From positions 1,240,001 to 1,304,000 of the forward strand of contig NZ_FOZJ01000002.1 in NCBI RefSeq assembly GCF_900114345.1: 64,000 nucleotides of DNA, written 5' to 3'. The notes beneath the pieces were generated by a model that was not told where the DNA came from, made no database searches, and was given only the letters and a program-made list of their open reading frames with translations. Shown piece after piece: positions 52,508-60,504 of this stretch; within the stretch, counting starts at the first letter, position 1, and each line of letters starts with the position of its first letter. A program made the position numbers and the translations under genes. This stretch comes from Microbacterium sp. cf046 (GTDB lineage: Bacteria; Actinomycetota; Actinomycetes; Actinomycetales; Microbacteriaceae).

Positions 52508-53671
52508 ATGCCCGACTCGCAGAACTCCCGCGTCGCCGTCTACCTCGACTTCGACAACATCGTCATCTCCTGGTACGACCGCGTGCACGGCCGCAACTCG
52601 TACGGGCGCGACCGGCAGCGCATCATCGAGACCCCCGAGGACCCCGAGATCGCCGAGCGCCTGACGGCGGCGACGATCGACGTCGGCGCGATCATCGACT
52701 ACGCGGCCTCGTTCGGAACCCTCGTGCTCACGCGCGCGTACGCGGACTGGTCGTCTCCAGTGAACGCCGTGTACCGCACGCAGCTCGTCGCGCGCGCCGT
52801 CGATCTCGTGCAGCTGTTCCCGGCCGCGGCGTACGCGAAGAACGGTGCCGACATCCGCCTGGCCGTCGATGCCGTGGAGGACATGTTCCGCCTGCCCGAC
52901 CTCACGCACGTCGTGATCGTCGCCGGCGACTCGGACTATGTGCCCCTCGCCCAGCGCTGCCGCCGCCTGGGCCGATACGTCGTGGGCGTCGGGGTCGCCG
53001 GCTCGACCGCGAAGTCGCTCGCCGCCGCGTGCGACGAGTTCGAGGCATATGACTCCCTGCCGGGCGTCCCCCGCGTCGCGCGTGCCGCGGCGAAGGATGC
53101 CGGCTCCCGCGCGCCCTCGAGATCGACGGCCTCCCGCGCCAAGGCGGCGACCGCAGAAGAGGCTCCGGCGGAGCCGGCACCCCGCACCCGCGGAACGCGC
53201 GGCGCCAGGAAGACGCCCGCCAAGGACGCGCCGGAAGCCACCGTCGATGCACCCGCGGATGCCGCACCCGCGGGCACTGAGGCCGACGCGGCCCAGGTCG
53301 AGGCATCCCTCAACGAGGCTCTCGGTCCGACCGCACCCGCGAAGCGCACCAATCGCCGCGCATCCTCCACGACCGTCGCCTCCACGGCCCAGCCGGCGGA
53401 GGCGAACCCGGTCGCCGAAGAGCAGCCCGAGGATCCTCAGGAGACCGCGACCCGGCTGCTCGAGCGCGCGCTCCGGCTGGGTCACGACAAGGACGACGAC
53501 GCCGAGTGGCTGCACAGCTCGGCCGTCAAGACGCACATGCGGCGCATGGACCCGTCCTTCAGCGAGAAGGCGCTCGGGTACCGCTCCTTCAACGACTTCG
53601 TGAAGGCGAGGGAGTCGATCGCCGAGCTCGAAGAGACCGGCCACGAGCGCCTGGTGCGCCTGCGCGAGTAG
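52508..53671 (+). CDS. NYN domain protein with C-terminal OST-HTH/LOTUS domain (LabA-like)
   Basis: A 387-aa protein. The N-terminal PIN-like NYN domain (about residues 8-175) has acidic metal-site candidates in VAVYLDFDNIVISW, NGADIRLAVDA and VIVAGDSDYVPLA. A low-complexity Ala/Pro/Arg-rich linker follows (about 180-310), then a C-terminal LOTUS/OST-HTH-like domain (ATRLLERAL ... YRSFNDFVKARESIAEL). The combination matches LabA-like predicted RNases, relatives of eukaryotic MARF1, where LOTUS binds RNA. A weak CACACT -10 ends 6 nt before the ATG. The RNA target is unknown. Confidence 0.85.
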   Translation: MPDSQNSRVAVYLDFDNIVISWYDRVHGRNSYGRDRQRIIETPEDPEIAERLTAATIDVGAIIDYAASFGTLVLTRAYADWSSPVNAVYRTQLVARAVDLVQLFPAAAYAKNGADIRLAVDAVEDMFRLPDLTHVVIVAGDSDYVPLAQRCRRLGRYVVGVGVAGSTAKSLAAACDEFEAYDSLPGVPRVARAAAKDAGSRAPSRSTASRAKAATAEEAPAEPAPRTRGTRGARKTPAKDAPEATVDAPADAAPAGTEADAAQVEASLNEALGPTAPAKRTNRRASSTTVASTAQPAEANPVAEEQPEDPQETATRLLERALRLGHDKDDDAEWLHSSAVKTHMRRMDPSFSEKALGYRSFNDFVKARESIAELEETGHERLVRLRE

Positions 53672-53727
53672 GCGGCCGGCCGCTCCCCGAGGAGTCCGGC
53701 TCCTCGTCCTGCGTGAACCTCGTCCGG

Positions 53728-53733
53728 TACAGT
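53728..53733 (+). promoter_or_regulatory. Leaderless -10 element for the ROK regulator
   Basis: TACAGT ends 7 nt before a GTG at 53741. It overlaps an earlier in-frame GTG at 53732, which is therefore disfavoured as the start. Confidence 0.45.
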
Positions 53734-53740
53734 GTCGATC

Positions 53741-54928
53741 GTGGTAAGACGGATCGCCCCGCCTGGCTCGCAGTCTTCACTTCGTGAAGCGAACCGAGCC
53801 CGGCTCGTCGAGTCGCTCAAACGTCATGGGCGGCTCACCCAGGTCGAGCTCGCCGGAAGCACCGGCCTCTCCCCCGCGACCGTGTCGAACATCGTCAAGG
53901 AACTGACCGCATCGGGCCTGCTGCACACTTCGATCACGTCGCGCAGCGGCCGGCGTGCCACCCTCGTCTCACTCACACGCCAGCTCGGCCTCGTCGCCGG
54001 AGTGCACTTCAGCTCGCGCCAGCTGCATATCGCGATCGCAGACGCCACCCGCACGGTCGTCACCCAGACGTCGCTGCCGCTCGCGCTCGACCACCGTCAC
54101 GATGCCGAGCTGGACCGGCTCAGCATCCTGCTCAGCGACATGATGGAGACGCTCGGCGGATCGGTGGGCGATCTGCTCGCCGTCGGACTCGCCCTGCCCG
54201 CCCCGATCGACCAGCGCACCGGAATGGTGTCCACTCCCGGCCTGCTGCGCGGCTGGGAGGGCGTCGACGTCGCCGAGAGCCTCACCGCACGCATCGGCCG
54301 CCCGGTCTTCGTGGACAGCGAGGCGAATCTCGCCGGCCTGGCCGAAGCCCGCGAAGGAAGCGCCCGATCGGCATCCTCTTCGGTGTTCATCCGGGTCGGT
54401 CACACGATCAGCGCCGGCCTGATCGTCGGCGGCGACCTGTTCCGCGGTGTGAACGGCAAAGCCGGGCAGATCGGGCACGTGACGATCGATGAGAACGGGC
54501 CCATCTGCCGGTGCAGCAACCGCGGCTGCCTGGAGACCTACGCCGGAGGTCCGGCGCTGCTGTCGCTGTTCCCGCCCAGCGACGGGATGCAGCGGCTCAG
54601 CGACCTCATCCAGGCCTCGTACGGCGGCGATGGCAGCTCGCGACGCGTCATCGCGGACGCCGGGCGCCACATCGGCATCGCGGCCGCAAGCCTGTGCAAC
54701 CTGTTCGACCCGGAGATGATCGTCGTCGGCGGCGAGCTCGGCCAGGCGGGCGAGATCCTCATGGCGCCGATGCGCCACTCGCTCGAGCGCACCGCCCTGA
54801 CCTCGGCGAACGGCCTGCCCGAGATCGTCGGCGCATCGTTCGGGGAGTGGGCCGAGACCCGGGGCGCGATCACGATCGCCCTGGATCACGTCACCGTCGA
54901 AGCCGACGTCCTGCCCTTCACGGCGTAG
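53741..54928 (+). CDS. ROK family transcriptional regulator (XylR/NagC type)
   Basis: A 395-aa repressor with an N-terminal MarR-like winged helix (LTQVELAGSTGLSPATVSNIV near residues 30-50) and a sugar-kinase-like ROK domain. The ROK zinc motif appears as CRCSNRGCLE (GPICRCSNRGCLETYAG region) near residue 255. The gene is followed after 8 bp by a sugar-binding lipoprotein, so it leads a xylose-type ABC operon and probably senses that sugar. Likely operators also lie before the second importer. Confidence 0.9.
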   Translation: MVRRIAPPGSQSSLREANRARLVESLKRHGRLTQVELAGSTGLSPATVSNIVKELTASGLLHTSITSRSGRRATLVSLTRQLGLVAGVHFSSRQLHIAIADATRTVVTQTSLPLALDHRHDAELDRLSILLSDMMETLGGSVGDLLAVGLALPAPIDQRTGMVSTPGLLRGWEGVDVAESLTARIGRPVFVDSEANLAGLAEAREGSARSASSSVFIRVGHTISAGLIVGGDLFRGVNGKAGQIGHVTIDENGPICRCSNRGCLETYAGGPALLSLFPPSDGMQRLSDLIQASYGGDGSSRRVIADAGRHIGIAAASLCNLFDPEMIVVGGELGQAGEILMAPMRHSLERTALTSANGLPEIVGASFGEWAETRGAITIALDHVTVEADVLPFTA

Positions 54929-54936
54929 GCGGGCGG

Positions 54937-56028
54937 ATGTCGATCCGAGCGTCCGCGCGACGCTTCCTCCGGCGGGCCGTCGCCGCGACGATCGTGCTCG
55001 GTCTCGGTGCGACGGCGCTCGCGGCATGCTCTGCGTCACCGGGCGGCGGACCCAGCGGCGAGGGCGCGATCGCGCTGCTGCTGCCCGATGCGAAGACCGC
55101 GCGCTATGAGACGTTCGATCGACCGCTGTTCGAGGCGCGCATCGCCGAGCTGGGCGACTACCGCGTGCTCTACGCGAACGCCGATCAGGATGCCGCCAAG
55201 CAGCAGGCTCAGGCCGAGTCGGCCCTGGCCGCCGGGGCCGGCGTGCTGGTGCTCGACCCCGTCGACGTGCAGGCCGCCGTGACGATCGTCGCGGCGGCGA
55301 ATGCGCAGGGGGTCCCCGTCGTCTCGTACGACCGTCTGGTGGCGGGAGGGGACCTCGCGTACTACGTCTCCTTCGACAACGAGAAGGTCGGCGAGCTGCA
55401 GGCGACGGCATTCGTGGATGCGCTCACCGAGCGCGGCGAGCTCGACGGCGGCATCCTCATGGTCAACGGCTCACCCACCGACAGCAACGCGACCCGGTTC
55501 GCCGAGGGCGCGCACAGCGTGATCGACGCGACAGGGCTGCGGGTGCTCGCCGAGTACGCGACACCCGACTGGAGCCCGGACAAGGCGCAGGAGTGGGTCA
55601 CCGGCCAGATCGCGCAGTACGGCGGCGACATCGTCGGCGTGTATGCCGCGAACGACGGCACGGCCAGCGGCGCCGTCTCGGCCCTGAAGGCGGCGAACGT
55701 CACGCCCTGGCCGGTCGTGACAGGGCAGGATGCGGAGCTCTCCGCGATCCAGCGGATCCTCACCGGCGACCAGTACATGACCGTGTACAAGGCGATCAAA
55801 CCCCAGGCCGAGCTCGCCGCGGAAGTCGCCGTCGCGCTGCTGCACGGCGAGCAGGTGACGGCGCCCCTCGACATGGACGGAACGCCCACGACGCTGCTCG
55901 ATCCGGTCGCGGTCACGGTCGACGACATCCTGGACACGGTGGTCGCGGACGGGTTCTGGACGATCGAGGACATCTGCACCCCCGACTACCACGACGCCTG
56001 CGTTGCCGCGGGCCTGCTGACGGAGTGA
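54937..56028 (+). CDS. Sugar ABC transporter substrate-binding lipoprotein 1 (XylF/ChvE type)
   Basis: A 363-aa periplasmic-binding-type lipoprotein. The signal peptide ends in LAACS (Cys31 region), followed by the CUT2-type ligand-binding fold: LLLPDAKTARYETFD, VLVLDPVD, VPVVSYDRLV..DLAYYVSFDN, VNGSPTDSNA and TGQDAELSAIQ. The pattern is closest to D-xylose/multiple-sugar-binding XylF and ChvE. No strong ribosome site is seen and the 8-bp gap suggests coupling to the ROK gene. It differs clearly from its paralogue at 58538. Confidence 0.9.
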   Translation: MSIRASARRFLRRAVAATIVLGLGATALAACSASPGGGPSGEGAIALLLPDAKTARYETFDRPLFEARIAELGDYRVLYANADQDAAKQQAQAESALAAGAGVLVLDPVDVQAAVTIVAAANAQGVPVVSYDRLVAGGDLAYYVSFDNEKVGELQATAFVDALTERGELDGGILMVNGSPTDSNATRFAEGAHSVIDATGLRVLAEYATPDWSPDKAQEWVTGQIAQYGGDIVGVYAANDGTASGAVSALKAANVTPWPVVTGQDAELSAIQRILTGDQYMTVYKAIKPQAELAAEVAVALLHGEQVTAPLDMDGTPTTLLDPVAVTVDDILDTVVADGFWTIEDICTPDYHDACVAAGLLTE

Positions 56029-56063
56029 ACCCGTGCCGACGACCGCCGGGCGGCACCGCGGGT
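56029..56063 (+). terminator. Stem-loop between binding-protein and ATPase genes (operon 1)
   Basis: GTGCCG (56033-56038) pairs with CGGCAC (56051-56056), extended by ACCC with GGGT across a small bulge. Its position suggests partial termination or mRNA stabilisation that favours the binding protein. A similar structure exists in operon 2. Confidence 0.4.
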
Positions 56064-56116
56064 ATGGTCGATCGAGACGATCGCCGAGGATGAGGACGTG
56101 ACGGGATGAGGTCGTG

Positions 56117-56998
56117 ATGTCGTTGCCTGCCGCCCGCACCGGCCGCGCCCGCGAGCGCGTGCTGACCATGCGCGGCATCGCCAAGCGCTTCGGCGCCGTC
56201 CGCGCCCTGACCGACGTCGACTTCTGGGTGAACGAAGGCGAGGTCGTCGCCCTGATCGGCGACAACGGGGCCGGCAAGTCCACCCTCGTGAAGGTGCTCT
56301 CGGGTGTGCACGCCCCGGACTCCGGCACGATCGAGTACGACGGCGACATCGTGGAGATCTCGAGCCCCGCCGACGCGCAGGAGCTCGGCATCGCGACCGT
56401 GTTCCAGGACCTCGCGCTGTGCGACAACCTCGACGTCGTCGCCAACCTCTGGCTGGGTCGCGAGCTGCGGTCGGGCCGCACGCTCGACGAGGTCGACATG
56501 GAGCAGCAGACGTGGACCCTGCTCCGTGAGCTGTCGGCGAAGATCCCGTCCGTCCGCATCCCGGTCGCCTCCCTCTCCGGGGGGCAGCGCCAGACCGTGG
56601 CGATCGCCCGGTCGCTGATCGGAGACCCACGCGTCGTGATCCTCGACGAGCCGACCGCCGCGCTCGGCGTCGCCCAGACGGCCGAAGTGCTGAACCTCAT
56701 CGAGCGGCTGCGGGAGCGCGGCCACGGCGTCGTGCTGATCAGTCACAGCATGGCCGACGTGATGGCCGTCGCCGATCGCGTCGTCGTGCTCCGGCTCGGC
56801 CGCAACAACGGCGTCTACAACATCGCCGATGTCACGAGCGCGACGCTCATCGCAGCGATCACCGGCGCCACCGACAACGCGGTGACGCGCCGCGAGGCCG
56901 AGAGCCCTGCGCGCGAGCCGAACGATCCGAAGATCATCCGGATGTCCGACAAGAGCGGTCGGCGTCGGCACGACGCGGCAGGCGACGGCAAGGCATGA
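56117..56998 (+). CDS. Sugar ABC transporter ATP-binding protein 1 (single-domain XylG type)
   Basis: A 293-aa ATPase with Walker A GDNGAGKST, signature LSGGQRQTVAIARSL and Walker B VVILDEPTAALG. CUT2 importers usually have a fused double ATPase of about 500 residues. Here only one domain is present, as in the FrcA/RbsA-half group, so it should homodimerise. An ATG at 56117 follows GATGAGG; a GTG at 56114 is also possible. The C-terminal 35 residues are charged and likely disordered. Its stop overlaps the permease start by 4 nt. Confidence 0.91.
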   Translation: MSLPAARTGRARERVLTMRGIAKRFGAVRALTDVDFWVNEGEVVALIGDNGAGKSTLVKVLSGVHAPDSGTIEYDGDIVEISSPADAQELGIATVFQDLALCDNLDVVANLWLGRELRSGRTLDEVDMEQQTWTLLRELSAKIPSVRIPVASLSGGQRQTVAIARSLIGDPRVVILDEPTAALGVAQTAEVLNLIERLRERGHGVVLISHSMADVMAVADRVVVLRLGRNNGVYNIADVTSATLIAAITGATDNAVTRREAESPAREPNDPKIIRMSDKSGRRRHDAAGDGKA

Positions 56999-58254
56999 GC
57001 TCCGGTCGCGAGGAGCGCGCGGTGCCGGCCTCCGCCGTCGATGTGCCCGACGACCGCCTGCTGAGCCCGCGGAGCCTCCGGGCCGCCGTCGCGCTGCTGC
57101 TGACCCGCGTGCGCGGTGGAGATCTCGGGTCGCTGCCGGTCGTGATCGGCCTGGTGCTGATCTGGACGGTCTTCCAGGCACTGAACCCGATCTTCCTCTC
57201 CAGCACGAACCTGGTGAACCTCACGATGCAGTGCGCGGCGATCGGGACGATCGCGCTCGGCATCGTGCTCGTGCTCCTCGTGGGCGAGATCGACCTGTCG
57301 GTCGGATCGGTCGCGGGGCTCGCCGCAGCGATCCTCGCGGTCACGTTCGTCCAGCTGCAGTGGAACCTCGCGATCGCGCTCGTGGCGGCGATCGGCGCGG
57401 GCGCGCTGGTGGGCCTCCTCTACGGATTCCTGTACACGCGCTTCGGCCTGCCGAGCTTCGTGATCACGCTTGCCGGCCTCCTCGGCTTCCTGGGGCTCCA
57501 GCTCTGGGTGCTCGGTGCCACCGGCTCGATCAATCTGCCGTTCGACTCCTGGATCGTCTACTTCGCGCAGCAGATGTTCCTGCCCGCGTGGGCGTCGTAC
57601 GTCGTCGCGGTCCTCACCGCCGCCGGGTACGCCTGGATCCTGATGCGACGGGCCCGCGCCCGAGCGGCCGCGAACCTGGTCAGCCAGAGCTACGTCGAGA
57701 TCGGCCTCAGGGGCGGCGCGCTCCTGGTGTTCCTGCTCGTGGCGGCCTGGTACCTGAACCTGTCGCGCGGAGTCGGCGTCATGTTCCTGTTCTTCCTCGC
57801 CCTCGTCGTGATCGCGAACTTCGCCCTGACCCGCACCCGGTGGGGCCGGGCGGTGTACGCCGTCGGCGGTTCGGTCGAGGCCTCCCGCCGGGCCGGCATC
57901 CCGGTGGACCGCATCTACATCTCCGTCTTCATGCTGTGCTCCAGCCTCGCCGCGGTGGGCGGCATCCTGGCGGCGGCCCGGCTGGCGGCGGCGAACCAGA
58001 GCTCCGGCGCGGGCGATGTCAATCTGAACGCGATCGCCGCCGCCGTGATCGGCGGTGCAAGCCTGTTCGGCGGACGCGGAACTGCGTTCGCCGCGCTGCT
58101 GGGAATCGTGGTGATCCAGTCGATCTCGTCGGGTCTGACGCTGCTGAACCTCGACTCCTCGGTACAGTTCATGGTCACCGGGGTCGTCCTCGTCCTCGCG
58201 GTCACGGTCGACTCGCTCTCGCGCCGCAAACGCGCTGCCGCCGGCAGAGCGTGA
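56995..58254 (+). CDS. Sugar ABC transporter permease 1 (XylH type)
   Basis: A 419-aa CUT2 permease with about ten transmembrane helices. Family features are LLVGEIDLSVGSVAGLAA, FGLPSFVITLAGLLGFLG, VYAVGGSVEASRRAGIPV and GGASLFGGRGT. A hydrophilic N-terminus of about 45 residues precedes the first helix. The ATG overlaps the ATPase stop (ATGA). It is the last gene of operon 1; no clear terminator follows. Confidence 0.92.
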   Translation: MSSGREERAVPASAVDVPDDRLLSPRSLRAAVALLLTRVRGGDLGSLPVVIGLVLIWTVFQALNPIFLSSTNLVNLTMQCAAIGTIALGIVLVLLVGEIDLSVGSVAGLAAAILAVTFVQLQWNLAIALVAAIGAGALVGLLYGFLYTRFGLPSFVITLAGLLGFLGLQLWVLGATGSINLPFDSWIVYFAQQMFLPAWASYVVAVLTAAGYAWILMRRARARAAANLVSQSYVEIGLRGGALLVFLLVAAWYLNLSRGVGVMFLFFLALVVIANFALTRTRWGRAVYAVGGSVEASRRAGIPVDRIYISVFMLCSSLAAVGGILAAARLAAANQSSGAGDVNLNAIAAAVIGGASLFGGRGTAFAALLGIVVIQSISSGLTLLNLDSSVQFMVTGVVLVLAVTVDSLSRRKRAAAGRA

Positions 58255-58537
58255 ACGCATCATGCGTTCAAGTAGAAAACGCGCGCCGATTCGGTTTTCA
58301 ATGCGGATGCGGTCACTCTGCGCATAGTGCACTCGTTTCGGCGCAAGATCATGCATAGTGCACTGCCTGCACTCGTCCGCTGAGCATCGCCGCGAGAGGC
58401 TTCGTCGCGGCATCCGGGCGTTGCCAAAGCGTTACGTTCAAAGCTTGACGCCAACGCGGGATGTCGAAAAGATCGCTTCAAGCGCGAAACACGCCGGGTC
58501 TCCTGGCGCTCGCATATTCAAAGACGAAAGGCGAAAG
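58255..58537 (+). promoter_or_regulatory. Control region of importer operon 2
   Basis: This 283-bp gap has three notable elements. GAAAAC (58275-58280) and GTTTTC (58294-58299) form an inverted pair. GCATAGTGCACT occurs twice, at 58322-58333 and 58353-58364, exactly 31 bp (about three helical turns) apart, each containing the perfect palindrome AGTGCACT. A promoter candidate is TTGACG 58445-58450, 17 nt, AAAGAT 58468-58473, which gives a leader of about 58 nt ending in AAAGG before the ATG at 58538. No gene is seen in the gap. Confidence 0.55.
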
Positions 58538-59617
58538 ATGAAGAAGTCTTCAATCCTCTCCGCGGCCGCCCTCACGGGCACTGCCGCGCTGCTCCTGGTC
58601 GGCTGTGCCGGCTCGGGCGGCGGCACGCCGAGCGAGAGTGGTGGCGGAGGCGACGCAGCAGGCCGTGCGTGCGTCATCCTCCCCGACGCGGCGTCCTCGC
58701 CGCGCTGGGAGAACTTCGACCGCAAGTACCTCCAGGAGGGTCTGGAGGGCGCCGGCTTCGAGGTCGACATCCAGAACGCCCAGGGTGATGTCAACAAGTA
58801 CTCCACGATCGCCGACCAGCAGCTCACCCAGGGCTGCGGCGTCATGCTGCTCGTGGACTACCAGGGCGCCGCCGAGGCAGTGGCCACCAAGGCCAAGGCC
58901 GAGGGCATCCCGGTCATCGCCTACGACCGTCCGTTCACTGGCGCCGACTACTACGTGTCGTTCGACAACGTCGAGGTCGGCCGCATGGAGGGCCAGACGG
59001 TTCTGGACGGTCTCGAGACCGCAGGCAAGGATCCCGCCACGGCAGTCGTCGTGTACATGGGCGGCGACCCGACCGACGGCAACGCCGCGATGTTCCACGA
59101 CGGCGCGGTCGAGGTCATGGAAGCCGCGGGCATCGTCCCGGCGGCGGAGCCCCCGGGAGCCTGGGACCAGGCCAAGTCGCAGACCAACTTCGAGCAGGCG
59201 CTGACCTCGCTCGGCGGCAAGGTCGACGGCGTGTGGGTCGCGAACGACACGAATGCAGCCGGCGTCATCAAGGTCCTGCAGGACAACAACCTGAAGGGCG
59301 TCGCGGTCTCCGGCCAGGACGCCAACGTGGCGGGCCTGCAGAACATCCTCCTCGGCTGGCAGACGGCGACCGTCTACAAGCCGGTCAAGGACGAGGCTGA
59401 CGCTGCGGTCGACACCGCGGTCGCTCTGCTGAAGGGCGACACGCCCAGCGCAGACGCCGAGCTGGATGACGGCACGCCGTACATCCAGGTCACGCCGCAG
59501 CTCGTCGGCCCGAACGAGGTCAACACCGTAGTCGCCGCAGGCGACGCCGCGTACGATGACGTCTGCACCCCGGATGTCATGGCCGCGTGCGAGGAGTTCG
59601 GCGTAGTCGCTCCGTAG
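58538..59617 (+). CDS. Sugar ABC transporter substrate-binding lipoprotein 2 (XylF/ChvE type)
   Basis: A 359-aa lipoprotein. Signal peptide with lipobox LLLVGC (Cys23), a Gly/Ser linker, then a CUT2 binding fold: VILPDAASSPRWENFDR, VMLLVDYQG, IPVIAYDRPF..DYYVSFDNVEVG, MGGDPTDGNAAMF and GQDANVAGLQ. Its closest pattern is XylF/ChvE. Its codons look more regular and the surface more acidic than in paralogue 1. A strong stem-loop follows the stop, as is common after abundant binding proteins. Confidence 0.92.
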   Translation: MKKSSILSAAALTGTAALLLVGCAGSGGGTPSESGGGGDAAGRACVILPDAASSPRWENFDRKYLQEGLEGAGFEVDIQNAQGDVNKYSTIADQQLTQGCGVMLLVDYQGAAEAVATKAKAEGIPVIAYDRPFTGADYYVSFDNVEVGRMEGQTVLDGLETAGKDPATAVVVYMGGDPTDGNAAMFHDGAVEVMEAAGIVPAAEPPGAWDQAKSQTNFEQALTSLGGKVDGVWVANDTNAAGVIKVLQDNNLKGVAVSGQDANVAGLQNILLGWQTATVYKPVKDEADAAVDTAVALLKGDTPSADAELDDGTPYIQVTPQLVGPNEVNTVVAAGDAAYDDVCTPDVMAACEEFGVVAP

Positions 59618-59629
59618 CAGTCACCTCAT

Positions 59630-59666
59630 CGAGGGCGTCGCGCCTGAGAATGGCGCGACGTCCTCG
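59630..59666 (+). terminator. Strong stem-loop between binding-protein and ATPase genes (operon 2)
   Basis: A 15-nt left arm (59630-59644, CGAGGGCGTCGCGCC) pairs with 59652-59666 at 14 of 15 positions around a 7-nt loop. There is no U-tract. It probably attenuates transcription or protects the upstream mRNA so that the binding protein is made in excess. Confidence 0.65.
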
Positions 59667-59700
59667 ACGTGTACCCACACCGAATCGCAAGGAAGCGAGC

Positions 59701-60504
59701 ATGTCAGACACGATCACTGCGCAAGAGCCGATCATCCAACTGGTCGGCGTGAAGAAGTCGTTCGGTCCGGTGAGCGTCCTGAAAGGGGTCGACCTCAAGG
59801 TCTACCCCGGCAAGGTCACTGCCCTGGTCGGCGACAACGGCGCCGGAAAGTCGACCCTGATCAAGGGTCTCGCCGGCGTCCAGCCCTACGACGAGGGCGA
59901 AGTCCTCATCGACGGTGTCCACCGGGACCTGCATGCTCCGCGCGATGCCGCCAACCTCGGCATCGAGGTCGTGTACCAGGACCTCGCCCTGTGCGACAAC
60001 CTCGACATCGTGCAGAACATGTTCCTCGGTCGCGAGGAGCTCACGTTCGGCACCTTCGACGAGGGCCGCATGGAGAAGGACGCGTCCGACACGCTGCGCG
60101 GCCTGTCCGTTCGCACGGTCAAGTCCGTGCGCCAGAAGGTCTCATCCCTCTCCGGTGGCCAGCGCCAGACCGTCGCGATCGCCCGCGCCGTGCTGAAGAA
60201 GGCGCGCGTCGTGATCCTCGACGAGCCGACCGCCGCCCTCGGCGTCGCGCAGACCGAGCAGGTGCTCAACCTCGTGAAGCGCCTGTCCGAGCAGGGTGTC
60301 GCGGTGATCATCATCAGCCACAACCTGGCCGACGTCTTCGAGGTCGCGGATGACATCGCGGTGCTGTATCTCGGGCAGATGGTCGCCCAGATCAATGTCG
60401 CCGAGACCACACGCGACGACGTGGTCGGCTACATCACCGGGACCAAGACGCTGGGCGTCGAGCTCATCGGCACCACCAACATCGCCACGGGAGGCGCAGA
60501 GTGA
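59701..60504 (+). CDS. Sugar ABC transporter ATP-binding protein 2 (single-domain XylG type)
   Basis: A 267-aa ATPase with Walker A GDNGAGKST, signature LSGGQRQTVAIARAV and Walker B VVILDEPTAALG. It is very similar to ATPase 1 (both contain YQD/FQDLALCDNLD and the same Walker B), showing that the two importers arose by duplication or share a recent ancestor. An AAGGA site precedes the ATG at 59701. It overlaps the permease start by 4 nt (GTGA). Confidence 0.93.
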   Translation: MSDTITAQEPIIQLVGVKKSFGPVSVLKGVDLKVYPGKVTALVGDNGAGKSTLIKGLAGVQPYDEGEVLIDGVHRDLHAPRDAANLGIEVVYQDLALCDNLDIVQNMFLGREELTFGTFDEGRMEKDASDTLRGLSVRTVKSVRQKVSSLSGGQRQTVAIARAVLKKARVVILDEPTAALGVAQTEQVLNLVKRLSEQGVAVIIISHNLADVFEVADDIAVLYLGQMVAQINVAETTRDDVVGYITGTKTLGVELIGTTNIATGGAE

